DNA from: Granulicella sp. S190
GTDB taxonomy: Bacteria > Acidobacteriota > Terriglobia > Terriglobales > Acidobacteriaceae
Length of the DNA: 64,000 nt
Reading direction: 5' to 3'
NCBI RefSeq assembly: GCF_009766095.1
Contig: NZ_LMUD01000023.1
Coordinates: forward strand, 154,279 to 218,278
In this document: positions 26,014-33,482 of the stretch, one piece after another
Numbering within the stretch: the first letter of the stretch is position 1
Layout of the letters: every line of letters begins with the position of its first letter
The notes under the pieces: model-generated
The model's database searches: none
What the model saw: the letters and a program-made list of their open reading frames with translations, nothing else
What the model was told of the DNA's origin: nothing
Program-made: the position numbers and the translations under genes

Positions 26014-29000
26014 TTACTGCTGAACGGTTAGGGTGACGGAGGTGGAATGAGTGAGGGAACCGCTTGTGCCGGTAATGACGATGGTTGAGGTAGAACTCGG
26101 GAGTGCGAAGCCGTTGCCGTTGCCGCAGCCTGAGAGTCCCGCGCTCAACGCGCCAAGAGCACACAGGCAAAGCAGAAGCCTTATGGCGATTTTCCTTCGT
26201 CTCCCAAACCGCGCAAGCAGAGCGGCCGTGAAGACTCCTCCGAAGGCGGAGAGGTGACCGTTCCTCGGTGTATCTCGCGCGCTCTGAGTGGGAATTGTCA
26301 CCAGTAGCGCGCTAGTGGGTTGACTGGAAGCTGGCACGATACTTCCGGGCGAGAACGTAGACGTCGCTCCGGCAGGCAGGCCGGAAGCAGACAGGGTCAC
26401 GCTGCTTGTAAATGGATTGGAAGCGGAGGCTGAGGCCAACTGAATCGTGTAGGTGACCGAGGTGCCACGAAAGCTGGCCTGCGCCGCCGGGTTCGCCGCG
26501 ATGGTGAAGTCTGCCGGCGTGGCGGCCGCGACGGCTGTGCCGGAGAGTGCGGATGTTTGCGTGCCCACCGCGTCGGTGACCGAAAGGCTGGCGGTAAAGC
26601 TGCCCGTAGAAGTGGGCGAGAATGTAACCGCGATAGTGCAGGAGCCTCCGGCAGCCAGCGTCGTGCCGCAGGTATCGGCTCCGAGCTGGAACGAAGAAGC
26701 GTTCGCACCGGTGAGGGCAACGGAGGTGATTGACAGAGCCGCGTTGCCTGCATTGGCGAGAGTGAAGGTTTGGGCTGTGCTACTAGTGCCGGTCGCAACG
26801 CTATTGAAGTTCGCAGAGGCGGCGGTGAGAGCAGCCTGCGGAGCCGCTGCTGGAGTGGATGCGACGCCGGTACCCGTCAACGCTGAGGTCTGCGTTCCCA
26901 CCTGATCGACGATGGTGAGCGTCGCCGAGGATGGACCTGCGGTGGTTGGCGAGAAGACGATGAGGATCTGGCAGGTACTTCCTGGCGGCAGTGCGGGCAA
27001 GTCGCGTGGGCTCGATCCGCCGCGTGTAGTCACTCGGCTACGCGCCGGTCTCGCGTCAGCCGTGCCGCCGGTGGCACAGCTGTTGTTGACCACGATGAAG
27101 CTGTCCGGATTCGCCCCGCCGAGTGAGAGCGATGTAATGGCCAGCGCTGCGTTGCCTGTATTCGAGAGCGTAAAGGTTTGCGCGGAGCTTGCGGCGCCTG
27201 TCGTTATGCTGCCGAAGTCGGCGGTTGCGGGCGATAGTGACGCCTGCGGGGCAGAGGTTGTAACGGCATTGCCGATGGCAGAGAGCACCACAGTTAGGGG
27301 CGATGCAGGATGGTTGAGGTCGTGAATCGAGTAAGTGGAGGTGAGTGGGCCTGCGCTCTGCGGGGTGAAGGTAAAGGTGACGGTGCAGGTGCCTCCGTTG
27401 GCTGAGATGATGGCGCAGTTGCTCGTCTGGGTGAAGTCGATCGCGTCGGTCAGCGAGCCGCTGCTGAGATAGATCGCCTGGTTGGTGGTATTGGTGATCG
27501 TGGAGGTAAGTGCGGAGCTAGTGCTGCCCACAAGAATCGCTGGAAATGTCTGGGTGGTGGGTGCGATGGTGAGTGATCCGGTGTTAGTGGCGGCGATTGC
27601 GGTGCCGACTAGTGAGATCGTCTGTGTGACGTAGGGGCTGGGAGCATTCAGACTGTTGTCAGTCAAAACAATCGAGCCCGTGATGTTGCCTACAGTGACC
27701 GGTTCGAATTCCACCGAGAGGCCGCAGCTACTTCCTTGCGCCAACATCCCAGCTGATGAAGCTGGCCCCTCAAAGGGGCACGGCCCACTGTTACCGATGA
27801 AGCCCGTGAAGCCCGTGGAGATACTCGGATTTGACCCGGTTGAAGGCGGCGGCAGAGCCAGTGGCGCGTTGCCGATGTTTGAAACGATCGCTTGCAGCGG
27901 GCCGTCTGTCGTGTCGATCGAGTCGACGGGAGTGGGCGTGGCGAAGGTTAACGTAGGGTTGCTGACATCCACCTTTCGAACCAGATTGTTCTTCGTGTCG
28001 GCGACGTAGAGATTGCCCGCGCCATCTAACGTAACCTTCTGCGGGCCGTTCAGTGAGACCTGCGTTGCCGACCCGCTACCGGCAGAGCCTTGCGAGCCAT
28101 TGCCAGCAACGGTAGTGATGGTCTGAGTGGCCGAATCCACTTTTCGGATGAGGTTGTTGGAAAAATCTGCAATATACAGATCGCCGGCAGGGTCCACCGC
28201 AACGCCCATCGGCCAGTTCAATTGCGCGCTGGTTGCAGCTCCGCCGTCGCCTGCGTAGCCGGCGCCGAGTGCGTTGTTACCTGCAACGGTGTGAATGATG
28301 CCGTCCGTCGTTACTTCACGTACGACGTGGTGGCCGGAGTCCCCGATGAACAGATTGCCCGAAGCATCCACGGTGATGGAATCGTACGACGCATAGACAC
28401 CCCCACCGTAGAGAGCCAGGTTCGCCTGGGTAGCCGGCCCACCATCACCACTGTAAGCAGGTGTGTCCTGACCGACAGTCGCCGGATTACCCGCAACCGT
28501 TGTAATGATGCCCGCGGTATCTACCTTGCGGATCAGGTTATTGTCATGATCTTCGATATACAGATTGCCCTGCAGATCGAGCGCAAGACCTTCTGGATAG
28601 TTCAGGCTCGCCTGGGTGGCAGGGCCATTGTCTCCGCTATAGCCTGCATTGCCGTTACCCGCGACGCTAGTGAGTATCTGTGTGACGGCATCAATTCTGA
28701 AGACCTGCTGGGCCGTCTCAGCTATGAAATAGACGTTCCCTGCGGGATCGACAACAACGTCGGCAGGACGATCGAACGTTGCACTGGTCGCAGGACCACC
28801 AACGCCGCTTAGACCGCCGGCACCGGTACCCGCGATCACAGTGATGTTGCCACTCGTATCGATCTTGCTGACGGTGTTGCTGTAGAACGACGCGACATAG
28901 ACGTTCCCCGCGAAGTCCACTGCCCCCGCGGATGGATTGCAGATTGGCCCAAGCAAGGCGGGTCCGTTATAAGCATTGCAGTTTGGCCCGTTGATCTCGC

Positions 29001-29529
29001 CAGCCAGCGTTGACATGGTTCCAGGTGTCAGCACTGCAAGCGGACTGATACCCATGCCGTTCAAGCCGATATTGAACTTGCCGGCGCTGGTGGCTACCTG
29101 CAGAGGCACGGGACGCTGGCCAGGGTACGCGGGACTGAAGGTGATGGAAACCGTGCAGACCGTGTTGACCGGATTGGTCGTCACGCCATCGACCGCGCAA
29201 CCGCTCACTGTGCCAACTGTATATTCCTGCTTGTTTCCTTCAGATACAGGCACCGTGAAACCGCTGATGGTCTCGGCAGAGGTTGTCTTGAGAAGGATAT
29301 TCTGCGGGGCGCTGCTGCTGGCGACATTTGTTGCAGGTAAGGCGATAGGGCCGTTCACCGGGACCAATTGCGCATGCAATGGCTTCCACGACACCAGGAG
29401 CATGACCATCAGCCCGAAAAGCTGCAAAGGTTTATATGCGTTCGTGTGGCGATAACGGAGAGAACCGGAGTACTGGCGAAGTATGCAGCGCGAGATCAAC
29501 TGCGAGATTTCGGGAATTGACGATGGCAT
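26014..29529 (-). CDS. Giant NHL-repeat/choice-of-anchor-D surface protein
   Basis: This 1171-residue exported protein has a hydrophobic signal region (LFGLMVMLLVSWKPLHA, about residues 38-54). About six NHL repeats follow at residues 190-525, with repeated GNVYVADxxNNxIRKV and ITTVAGNG patterns, then several Ig-like choice-of-anchor-D (ASPM-SPD-2-Hydin) modules. A C-terminal segment has RFGRRRKIAIRLLLCLCALGA, a possible membrane anchor. One Ig-like module carries an extra 24 residues encoded by a palindromic sequence (26992-27066). AAGGAG precedes the ATG, which overlaps the stop of the small gene upstream (TGATG). A role as an extracellular binding scaffold is inferred only from the repeats. 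Confidence 0.85.
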   Translation of the reverse strand: MPSSIPEISQLISRCILRQYSGSLRYRHTNAYKPLQLFGLMVMLLVSWKPLHAQLVPVNGPIALPATNVASSSAPQNILLKTTSAETISGFTVPVSEGNKQEYTVGTVSGCAVDGVTTNPVNTVCTVSITFSPAYPGQRPVPLQVATSAGKFNIGLNGMGISPLAVLTPGTMSTLAGEINGPNCNAYNGPALLGPICNPSAGAVDFAGNVYVASFYSNTVSKIDTSGNITVIAGTGAGGLSGVGGPATSATFDRPADVVVDPAGNVYFIAETAQQVFRIDAVTQILTSVAGNGNAGYSGDNGPATQASLNYPEGLALDLQGNLYIEDHDNNLIRKVDTAGIITTVAGNPATVGQDTPAYSGDGGPATQANLALYGGGVYASYDSITVDASGNLFIGDSGHHVVREVTTDGIIHTVAGNNALGAGYAGDGGAATSAQLNWPMGVAVDPAGDLYIADFSNNLIRKVDSATQTITTVAGNGSQGSAGSGSATQVSLNGPQKVTLDGAGNLYVADTKNNLVRKVDVSNPTLTFATPTPVDSIDTTDGPLQAIVSNIGNAPLALPPPSTGSNPSISTGFTGFIGNSGPCPFEGPASSAGMLAQGSSCGLSVEFEPVTVGNITGSIVLTDNSLNAPSPYVTQTISLVGTAIAATNTGSLTIAPTTQTFPAILVGSTSSALTSTITNTTNQAIYLSSGSLTDAIDFTQTSNCAIISANGGTCTVTFTFTPQSAGPLTSTYSIHDLNHPASPLTVVLSAIGNAVTTSAPQASLSPATADFGSITTGAASSAQTFTLSNTGNAALAITSLSLGGANPDSFIVVNNSCATGGTADARPARSRVTTRGGSSPRDLPALPPGSTCQILIVFSPTTAGPSSATLTIVDQVGTQTSALTGTGVASTPAAAPQAALTAASANFNSVATGTSSTAQTFTLANAGNAALSITSVALTGANASSFQLGADTCGTTLAAGGSCTIAVTFSPTSTGSFTASLSVTDAVGTQTSALSGTAVAAATPADFTIAANPAAQASFRGTSVTYTIQLASASASNPFTSSVTLSASGLPAGATSTFSPGSIVPASSQPTSALLVTIPTQSARDTPRNGHLSAFGGVFTAALLARFGRRRKIAIRLLLCLCALGALSAGLSGCGNGNGFALPSSTSTIVITGTSGSLTHSTSVTLTVQQ
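26992..27066. repeat. Palindromic element inserted in frame in the NHL-repeat gene
   Basis: The segment contains CGCG..TAG (27021-27029) facing CTACGCG (27038-27044), a hairpin with a 2-base bulge. It encodes about 24 Arg/Ala/Ser/Pro-rich residues that interrupt one choice-of-anchor-D module between two conserved cysteines. The other modules of the same protein have far fewer residues there. It looks like a REP-like or selfish palindrome that inserted without breaking the frame. Confidence 0.45.
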
Positions 29530-29711
29530 CAGAATTTCTCCTTGAGTTGTTCAAACGATCTTTGGCAGTCAGAGGCCGCCGCCCTCGTTATCCGGGATCC
29601 GTCGGATTTCAGGGTGTCCCTGATGTCGGCTCCCTGGGCAATCGCGGGCAGGAAAGAGGAGAAAGCGAGCAGGGTGATAAAGAAGCGCGCGGCCCGGCGA
29701 TTAAGCTGCAT
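29529..29711 (-). CDS. Small secreted protein, unknown function
   Basis: The 60-residue protein has a clear signal peptide (NRRAARFFITLLAFSSFLPAIAQGA) and a charged mature part of about 32 residues with one cysteine. GAGGAG lies 5 bases before the ATG at 29711. Its stop codon overlaps the NHL-repeat start (TGATG), and its start overlaps the previous gene by 11 bp, so all three are probably translated together. I do not recognise a family. A periplasmic or surface partner of the NHL-repeat protein is the simplest guess. Confidence 0.6.
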   Translation of the reverse strand: MQLNRRAARFFITLLAFSSFLPAIAQGADIRDTLKSDGSRITRAAASDCQRSFEQLKEKF

Positions 29712-29931
29712 TGGAACTCCTCGAATTGGCTTGTTTATTAACGGGATCCAGCGACTCTGGCATGACGTCCACTGATTTCGTTTTTGAATTGTCTTTATGT
29801 TTTTCCAAAGGCCGCATGGAGCGGTTGATCTTCCTGCAGCCGCGAGCCGTCAGCTCCAGGCAGGGCACGAAGACGAACATCATCAGCAAGATGGCACAAG
29901 AGATGGTGATCGAGATCAGGTTTTCAGACAT
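29701..29931 (-). CDS. Small single-pass membrane protein, unknown function
   Basis: The 76-residue protein has one N-terminal membrane segment (LISITISCAILLMMFVFVPCLEL, about residues 5-27) and a hydrophilic basic tail with many Lys, Ser and Asn. AAGGAGG lies 6 bases before the ATG at 29931, an excellent ribosome-binding site that rejects the longer frame opening at 29958. It is third of the small genes ahead of the NHL-repeat protein and overlaps the next by 11 bp. No family is recognised. Confidence 0.6.
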   Translation of the reverse strand: MSENLISITISCAILLMMFVFVPCLELTARGCRKINRSMRPLEKHKDNSKTKSVDVMPESLDPVNKQANSRSSNAA

Positions 29932-29966
29932 GGAAGTCCTCCTTGAGAACGACGTCATCGTGAATG

Positions 29967-30212
29967 TCAGTCATCGCAATCCTTTCGACTGCAGACGGTG
30001 ATGCGACCTTCGGCATTGCGGTGGAGGTGAACGCGCCCTTCGTTCAGAGCAGCTGCGAGCTCTTCGGGGAGCATCTTCGTCTCTGATCCGCGCGAGAGAG
30101 AGTCAGCCAAAGGGGCTGCTTCATCGTCAGGGCTGGACCATGAGGACGAAGTCGCATAGAGGGTGATCTCTCGCTGTTCGACCTCAATGGAAACCCGCCG
30201 GATGCGCTTCAT
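29967..30212 (-). CDS. Small hydrophilic protein, unknown function
   Basis: The 81-residue protein begins MKRIRRVSIEVEQREITLYA, has an acidic middle, and ends EGRVHLHRNAEGRITVCSRKDC. No signal or membrane segment is visible, so it is probably cytoplasmic. GGAGG lies 3 bases before the ATG, which is tight. The start overlaps the previous frame by 29 bp and the next gene begins 35 bp later. The alternating hydrophobic pattern at both ends suggests two small beta-rich pieces. No family is recognised. Confidence 0.55.
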   Translation of the reverse strand: MKRIRRVSIEVEQREITLYATSSSWSSPDDEAAPLADSLSRGSETKMLPEELAAALNEGRVHLHRNAEGRITVCSRKDCDD

Positions 30213-30372
30213 ATTCCTCCACGCCCACCGCAGCGGGGTCCCGTGAGATCAGCAGAGGATGGTGAGTGCTGAGTTCGCATCTCCTTACCACTGCAGCCTC
30301 ACCCCGCTGGCTGGTGTGCATCCTGTTCTCCCACAGAAGATCCTTCGTCGCCTTCAAGCCAGCCTTAAACAT
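30184..30372 (-). CDS. Small protein, first frame of the cluster, unknown function
   Basis: The 62-residue frame starts MFKAGLKATKDLLWENRMHT. On sequence alone it would be doubtful. The upstream DNA supports it: the ATG at 30372 is preceded by a CAATT-N7-AATTG dyad ending 4 bp before the start, and 19 of 24 bases from the dyad through the ATG are shared with the regulator gene at 33071. Ribosome-binding strength is poor unless the AAGG inside the dyad is used. It overlaps the next gene by 29 bp. Confidence 0.4.
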   Translation of the reverse strand: MFKAGLKATKDLLWENRMHTSQRGEAAVVRRCELSTHHPLLISRDPAAVGVEEYEAHPAGFH

Positions 30373-30376
30373 TTCT

Positions 30377-30393
30377 CAATTAACCTTCAATTG
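30377..30393 (-). promoter_or_regulatory. CAATT-N7-AATTG dyad before small-gene cluster
   Basis: This inverted repeat ends 4 bp before the ATG at 30372. The same dyad sits at the same distance before the regulator gene (33076-33092). In RNA the arms would form a 5-bp stem with GAAGG in the loop, so it could be a DNA operator or a translational element. Confidence 0.5.
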
Positions 30394-30428
30394 GGGTTAT
30401 GTCTTTTGTTGCGTATGAGATAGGAGTT

Positions 30429-30470
30429 TCTCAAATTTTCGAGATTGAGGATGTTGTCTCGATCGAGACA
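30429..30470 (-). promoter_or_regulatory. Pair of TCTC-GAGA dyads, operator-like
   Basis: TGTCTCGATCGAGACA (30455-30470) is a perfect 16-bp palindrome. A related imperfect dyad with TCTC and GAGA ends lies at 30429-30444. Their centres are 26 bp apart, about two and a half helical turns, as is common for paired dimer sites. Confidence 0.4.
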
Positions 30471-30619
30471 TGGCTACACCGGTGACATCGGTTAGCGTGG
30501 GCGTGGCGTGTCTGATAAATAAACCGCTTAAATTACTCGGGAGAGGAGGGAAGAAGCCCTAAAGACCACATTTCGGAGTGGACGACAGAACGAGCAACGC
30601 GCACTCGACATACGACGAT

Positions 30620-30651
30620 CGACTATCTATATAGATAGTCGCAGTCGACTG
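30620..30651. promoter_or_regulatory. Two adjacent perfect palindromes
   Basis: A 22-bp perfect palindrome with half-site CGACTATCTAT occupies 30620-30641. CAGTCGACTG, a 10-bp palindrome, follows directly at 30642-30651. They lie between the regulator stop codon (30693) and the cluster. There is no T tract, so a protein-binding site is more likely than a terminator. Confidence 0.4.
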
Positions 30652-30692
30652 TGGCAGTTCAGATACCAAATAACGGTCTCAACAAGGATGCT

Positions 30693-33071
30693 TCATCGTG
30701 AAGCCGGGGTCGCACGAAGTGCTGCCAGCTCTTGCTTCGCCTCAGTGAGAAATACAGCCTTTGAATCGGCGCGAGACCAAAGCGCAAGGAAGTGCTCATA
30801 GGCCTCGGCGGCCTGTGGACGTCTTCCTTCCGCTGCCAGTGCGCGTGCCAATCCAAGCCACGCTAGCGGTTGGGTCAATGAAAGAGGTTCCAGGAAGGGC
30901 TTCGCCAGAGCCTTTCTGAACTCGGCTTCAGCCGACAGGGGCTGGCCGCCCGCGAGGTAAGCGCTGCCTCGTCGCACCGCCATGTCATTTGACCGGCCAT
31001 CGAGCGTGCGTGTGGGCTCCAACGCAGCGATGGCGTCTAGCGGCTTGTTGGATGTAAGTGCGATCTCGCCGCGGATGGCCGGGCCAAACCACGACCGCCA
31101 CAGGGTGTCATTGGGGCGTTTCGACAGTTCGTCGCCCAAAATCTTAGTGGCCTCGTTCTGATTGCCCATCTGAGCCAACCCAAGGACTTCAGTTCCTTCT
31201 TCCGGATCGACCGGCGCCGACTTTAACAACGCAACTCCGTCAGCGGTGTCACCCGCTACGATGAAGTTCGCGCCATAGGATTTTGTCAGACTCGCCGCGG
31301 CTTCAGAAAAACCTTGATGACGAAGGATCTCAGCACCTTGATCGATGAATCGCCGAGCTTCAGCGAAACGCCCTTGGGACGTAGCTAACTCGCCTTCCGC
31401 GAGAATGAAATAAGGACTATCGGGATGAGAGGCAGCCCAGTCTCGCTCGGCTTGAAGTAAGGCGGCATCCCCCTGTGCTACCGCGGTCACAAATAATGTC
31501 ATGCGAATCAAGTCACCATCGACACCCAGTGCGATCGCCCGTTCGCAGGTTGCGCGTGCAGATTTCGCATCGCCGGAAGCGAGCTGCGCGTCTGCGAGGT
31601 TCGTGAATAGTCCCAGGTACTTTGGCCTGAGCGCGAGAGCATGCTGTACGGAGACAACCGCCTCCGCTTGTTCGCCAAGTGCGCGCTGAACGATAAAGAG
31701 ATTGTTCCACGCTGAGGCAAGGCGCGGGTACAGAGCGATCCACGCGTGATAGTCCCTCTCCGCCGCGTACAGATCGCCTGTAACAATGGATTCATAGCGG
31801 CCCGTAATATTGATCTTCATCAAAGGACCTACAGAGTCACGGAGCGAATAAGCCTTTTCAAGAGCTTTACGTGAGCCGGCATTATCACCCGTACTGCTAT
31901 AGTTCATCGCCAAGTCGTAGTAAGCTGAGCCGAAGTTTGGGTCGTAACTGATCGCCTGTTTGAGCAGCCCGACCGACTCCGAGCGTTTACCCTGCTCCGA
32001 CAGTCGTTTTGCCTGGCTGTATGCCTTGAGTGCTTCGAGAGAGGCAGTATCCGCAGGCGCGATTGGTACGCTGAACCGTTCAATGCTTCGTCTTGATTCA
32101 CCCAACTTCTGTCGAAGAATACCGGTCAACCTATCAATGGTCCCCGGTAAATCTTCCGCTCTAGTCACCTCGCGTTTCGCCGCAACAAGGGTCGCGCCAT
32201 CGACGCAGTTTGTTGCTTCCTCCGTTACTAAAAACTGCTCCCCATCTCGGGCAAGCGTGCCATTCAATACAGCCTGACTGTTGGTGCGTTCACAGAGTTC
32301 GCGGGCCGTAGCCGCGTCCATCGGGTCGTCCGGCGCTCTCTTCATCTGCTTGAGAGTGGTAGTCACAGTCGTGGACGGAACGACCGAAACAAAAGGACTC
32401 TGGCTCAGGTCCGTCCGTAGCGCGTCCAGAAGCGTATGGTCCAGAATCGTGTCTCCGGTAGTTCCGGCCAAAGGCGCGAGGACAATCTGCACAGGAGGGC
32501 CACCGGTACGATCCAGCCAATGCTGCCACTGCGTCCATCCAAACCATCCAAGTCCGGCGATCAAAACCAGAACACCAGCCGCAAGCAGTAAGCGCTGGCT
32601 ACGAGCTGTGAAACCTTTTGCAGGTGTCTCAGCTCGACTCGCCGGTGCGATTGTCGCTGGGTCTTCGTCGATCTGCTCTTCGAGAGTCACGCGAGTGATG
32701 CTACGGCGCTCCTTAAAGACGAGGCTCTGATTTTCCTCAGACGGTGTGATCTCAAGAGGAGCCACAAACCGATACCCTCGCCCCGCGACGGTCTCAATCA
32801 TCTTCCGCTTAGACTCGTGCCGGGACAGCGCCTTTCGCAGTAGAAACACATGCTGCGACAGATTGCTCTCCTCCACAATCTGATCAGGCCAGACTGCAGT
32901 CAGCAGTTCATCTTTCGTCACGACCTGGGTTCTGTGATCGATCAAGTAGAGCAGCAGGTCGAAGGTCTTCCGATTCAAGGGGATCTGCTCGTCCTGCCAT
33001 CGAAGTTGCCAGCAGGATCGATCGACTTCATAACCTTCAAAGCAGAATAAGCCGTTGTTTAAAAGCGACAT
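30693..33071 (-). CDS. Membrane-anchored winged-helix regulator with TPR domain (ToxR/CadC-like)
   Basis: The N-terminal OmpR/ToxR-type winged helix spans about residues 8-103 (LNRKTFDLLLYLIDHRTQVVTKDELLTAVWPD, VFLLRKAL, VAGRGYRFVA). One membrane segment follows at about 165-190 (LLLAAGVLVLIAGLGWFGW). The large C-terminal part, presumably periplasmic, has TPR-like helical repeats (KAYSQAKRLSEQGKR, FGSAYYDLAMNYSSTGD, ALALRPKYLGLFTNLADAQLASGD). With 792 residues it is a one-component transmembrane regulator of a type common in acidobacteria. It lies just upstream of the small-gene/NHL cluster and shares its start-proximal dyad, which suggests control of that cluster and of itself. Confidence 0.88.
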   Translation of the reverse strand: MSLLNNGLFCFEGYEVDRSCWQLRWQDEQIPLNRKTFDLLLYLIDHRTQVVTKDELLTAVWPDQIVEESNLSQHVFLLRKALSRHESKRKMIETVAGRGYRFVAPLEITPSEENQSLVFKERRSITRVTLEEQIDEDPATIAPASRAETPAKGFTARSQRLLLAAGVLVLIAGLGWFGWTQWQHWLDRTGGPPVQIVLAPLAGTTGDTILDHTLLDALRTDLSQSPFVSVVPSTTVTTTLKQMKRAPDDPMDAATARELCERTNSQAVLNGTLARDGEQFLVTEEATNCVDGATLVAAKREVTRAEDLPGTIDRLTGILRQKLGESRRSIERFSVPIAPADTASLEALKAYSQAKRLSEQGKRSESVGLLKQAISYDPNFGSAYYDLAMNYSSTGDNAGSRKALEKAYSLRDSVGPLMKINITGRYESIVTGDLYAAERDYHAWIALYPRLASAWNNLFIVQRALGEQAEAVVSVQHALALRPKYLGLFTNLADAQLASGDAKSARATCERAIALGVDGDLIRMTLFVTAVAQGDAALLQAERDWAASHPDSPYFILAEGELATSQGRFAEARRFIDQGAEILRHQGFSEAAASLTKSYGANFIVAGDTADGVALLKSAPVDPEEGTEVLGLAQMGNQNEATKILGDELSKRPNDTLWRSWFGPAIRGEIALTSNKPLDAIAALEPTRTLDGRSNDMAVRRGSAYLAGGQPLSAEAEFRKALAKPFLEPLSLTQPLAWLGLARALAAEGRRPQAAEAYEHFLALWSRADSKAVFLTEAKQELAALRATPASR

Positions 33072-33075
33072 ATCG

Positions 33076-33092
33076 CAATTAATCCTGAATTG
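33076..33092 (-). promoter_or_regulatory. CAATT-N7-AATTG dyad before regulator gene
   Basis: Same arms, spacing and distance to the ATG (4 bp) as the site at 30377-30393. This fits autoregulation together with control of the cluster. Confidence 0.5.
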
Positions 33093-33345
33093 AGTTTTTC
33101 TTGAGGTCCACTTGAAGCCGGGAGATCCGGTGCGTGCGTAAATGGCTCATGCAACGAAGAATGCGAACTGAAAGCACAAGCGATTCCCAGAAAGCATATC
33201 AAGCATCTCGCTGTACTTCACCATTTATGTCGCCCTGGACAGCCACGCAGGCAGAACACACCAAGAAATTGTTTGTGTCGCAACTAATTTTTAGGGCTGG
33301 CGGATCTTTGCTCTTTGCGTTGCTGTACTCCCCTTGGTTCTCGCT

Positions 33346-33382
33346 GGCGGCCCCTGCTTAGTAGGGGGCCCTACCAGCCGCC
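33346..33382 (+). promoter_or_regulatory. Structured leader hairpins upstream of PEP-CTERM gene
   Basis: GGCGGC (33346-33351) can pair with GCCGCC (33377-33382). Inside, GGCCCCT (33349-33355) and AGGGGGCC (33363-33370) compete with GTAGGG/CCCTAC (33361-33374). These mutually exclusive hairpins lie about 100 bp before the ATG. Confidence 0.3.
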
Positions 33383-33482
33383 GATGAAAAGTACCTCATC
33401 TGCCAACGCAGCGCCAACCCTGATCGTCCTCCACCAACGCCCTTAGCACTTCGGGGCCACAACCCGCAACAAGGAGATATCC

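Larger units (their letters stand above)
30373..30692. other. Upstream control region of the leftward cluster
   Basis: This 320-bp gap has no gene but unusual symmetry: the CAATT-N7-AATTG dyad at 30377-30393, two 16-bp dyads at 30429-30444 and 30455-30470, and two adjacent palindromes at 30620-30641 and 30642-30651. I could not place a convincing -10/-35 pair. Confidence 0.55.
33072..33482. other. Divergent intergenic region before the PEP-CTERM gene
   Basis: This 411-bp region lies between the divergent regulator and PEP-CTERM genes. It contains the dyad at 33076-33092 and a GC-rich structured stretch at 33346-33382. A 75-residue open frame at 33134-33361 has no supporting features and is not called. 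Confidence 0.5.

Noticed and set aside
33298-33312. TGGC...TTGC resembling a sigma54 promoter before the PEP-CTERM gene
   Set aside because: The spacing between the GG and GC elements is 9 bases instead of the required 10, so it is unlikely to work.
33134-33361. 75-residue open frame from a GTG in the PEP-CTERM upstream region
   Set aside because: No ribosome-binding site, no recognisable motif and an odd composition; the region looks like structured leader DNA.
33134-33482. Cyclic di-GMP riboswitch before the PEP-CTERM gene
   Set aside because: The conserved GEMM core segments are not found in this leader.
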